Of a stretch of DNA of 6,565 nucleotides, positions 6,358 to 6,565 are shown piece by piece (position 1 is the first letter of the stretch; the number at the start of each line of letters is the position of its first letter). The notes below the pieces were generated by a model that searched no databases, had not been told where the DNA came from, and worked only from the letters and a program-made list of their open reading frames with translations. Where the stretch lies: contig JAFGCA010000337.1 of NCBI GenBank assembly GCA_016932895.1, positions 1 to 6,565 on the forward strand. Direction: 5' to 3'. The DNA is from Sedimentisphaerales bacterium (GTDB taxonomy: Bacteria; Planctomycetota; Phycisphaerae; Sedimentisphaerales; SG8-4). A program made the position numbers and the translations under genes.

Positions 6358-6377
6358 GGCTTTTGGGTGCAGTGAAT

Positions 6378-6397
6378 GCGGCAGTTCCCGCTGCCGC
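6378..6397. repeat. GC-rich hairpin upstream of otsAB
   Basis: GCGGCAG (6378-6384) and CTGCCGC (6391-6397) form a perfect 7-bp stem with a 6-base loop. An alternative 5-bp stem, CCCGC (6387-6391) with GCGGG (6396-6400), excludes it. If transcription starts upstream of this point, the pair could act as alternating leader structures. If it starts near 6305, both are only DNA elements. Confidence 0.3.
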
Positions 6398-6498
6398 GGG
6401 CTCCCGGCATCCGGTGCGAGAACGGCGTTTTGTGTTTTTGGGATGACTTGGACGGGGTCTTTTGGGTAAAATACAAGTGTTTTGCAAAATGGAGATTA

Positions 6499-6555
6499 GG
6501 CTTATATTCTTCAAGGAAATCGTTGGTGTGATTTCCTTGAAGATGGGGCTTATAT
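6499..6555. repeat. 14-bp perfect inverted repeat flanked by 9-bp direct repeats
   Basis: TCTTCAAGGAAATC (6508-6521) and GATTTCCTTGAAGA (6530-6543) are perfect inverted arms around the 8-base centre GTTGGTGT. GGCTTATAT occurs directly before the left arm (6499-6507) and again three bases after the right arm (6547-6555). Read leftward, each direct repeat contains TATAAG, which matches a -10 hexamer at 5 of 6 positions. No T-run follows the stem on either strand, so it is not a standard terminator. It may be a regulator-binding site, a leader hairpin, or a tiny insertion with target duplication. Its composition is clearly more AT-rich than that of the genes. Confidence 0.6.
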
Positions 6556-6565
6556 CCCGATACGA

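Larger units (their letters stand above)
6202..6565. other. Upstream region of the trehalose operon
   Basis: No gene is supported in these 364 bases. The open frames here encode no recognisable protein and overlap the otsAB start. The stretch from about 6421 to 6560 is clearly richer in A and T than the coding DNA, as expected for control regions. It holds the otsAB Shine-Dalgarno sequence, a promoter candidate (6312-6340), a 12-bp palindrome (6346-6357), a GC-rich hairpin (6378-6397) and a long inverted repeat with flanking direct repeats (6499-6555). Confidence 0.65.

Noticed and set aside
6443..6472. Rightward promoter ATGACT-18-TAAAAT for a gene beyond the window
   Set aside because: The -10 is good but the -35 and spacer are mediocre, and no rightward gene is visible before the window ends.
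6480..6500. Sigma54 promoter around TTTTGCAAAA on the minus strand
   Set aside because: A TTGC element is present but there is no GG dinucleotide at the required distance upstream.
6221..6514. Small minus-strand open frames of 95-97 codons upstream of otsAB
   Set aside because: No family resemblance, composition shifts along their length, and they span the promoter, palindrome and hairpin region. No good Shine-Dalgarno was identified for them.

Overview
The window is GC-rich bacterial chromosomal DNA with four protein genes in two unrelated blocks and three informative intergenic regions. The organism is probably a free-living bacterium with GC-rich coding DNA. A member of the Planctomycetota (perhaps Phycisphaerae) fits the style of DnaA and FtsY and the otsAB-treT pair. 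That placement comes from memory of the families, not from a search, and is tentative. No RNA genes, CRISPR array, phage genes or transposase were seen.

Left block (1-2605): the signal recognition particle receptor gene ftsY runs leftward off the window edge, and the replication initiator gene dnaA runs rightward. The 424-bp divergent region between them carries a strong sigma70-type promoter for dnaA, a 7-bp hairpin just after its predicted transcription start, and a weaker promoter with a small palindrome that could serve ftsY. DnaA starts at TTG behind a near-perfect Shine-Dalgarno sequence. It has all its functional motifs but a very short domain II linker. No dnaN, recF or gyrB and no convincing oriC are present.

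Middle (2606-2808): dnaA and treT converge on a 203-bp spacer. Most of it is a degenerate 106-bp inverted repeat of the TGTCATCCTGAGCG type, resembling dispersed intergenic palindromes known from many bacterial genomes.

Right block (2809-6201, leftward): an apparent two-gene trehalose operon. The promoter-proximal gene is a fused OtsA-OtsB protein that would make trehalose from UDP-glucose and glucose-6-phosphate through trehalose-6-phosphate. Its stop codon directly abuts the start of a TreT-type trehalose glycosyltransferring synthase, which joins an NDP-glucose to free glucose. The operon therefore appears to encode two independent routes to the same compatible solute, probably translationally coupled.

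Right edge (6202-6565): a 364-bp AT-richer upstream region with a strong Shine-Dalgarno sequence, a candidate promoter with a perfect 12-bp palindrome just upstream, a GC-rich leader-like hairpin, and near the window edge a perfect 14-bp inverted repeat flanked by 9-bp direct repeats. That last structure is the least explained element in the window.
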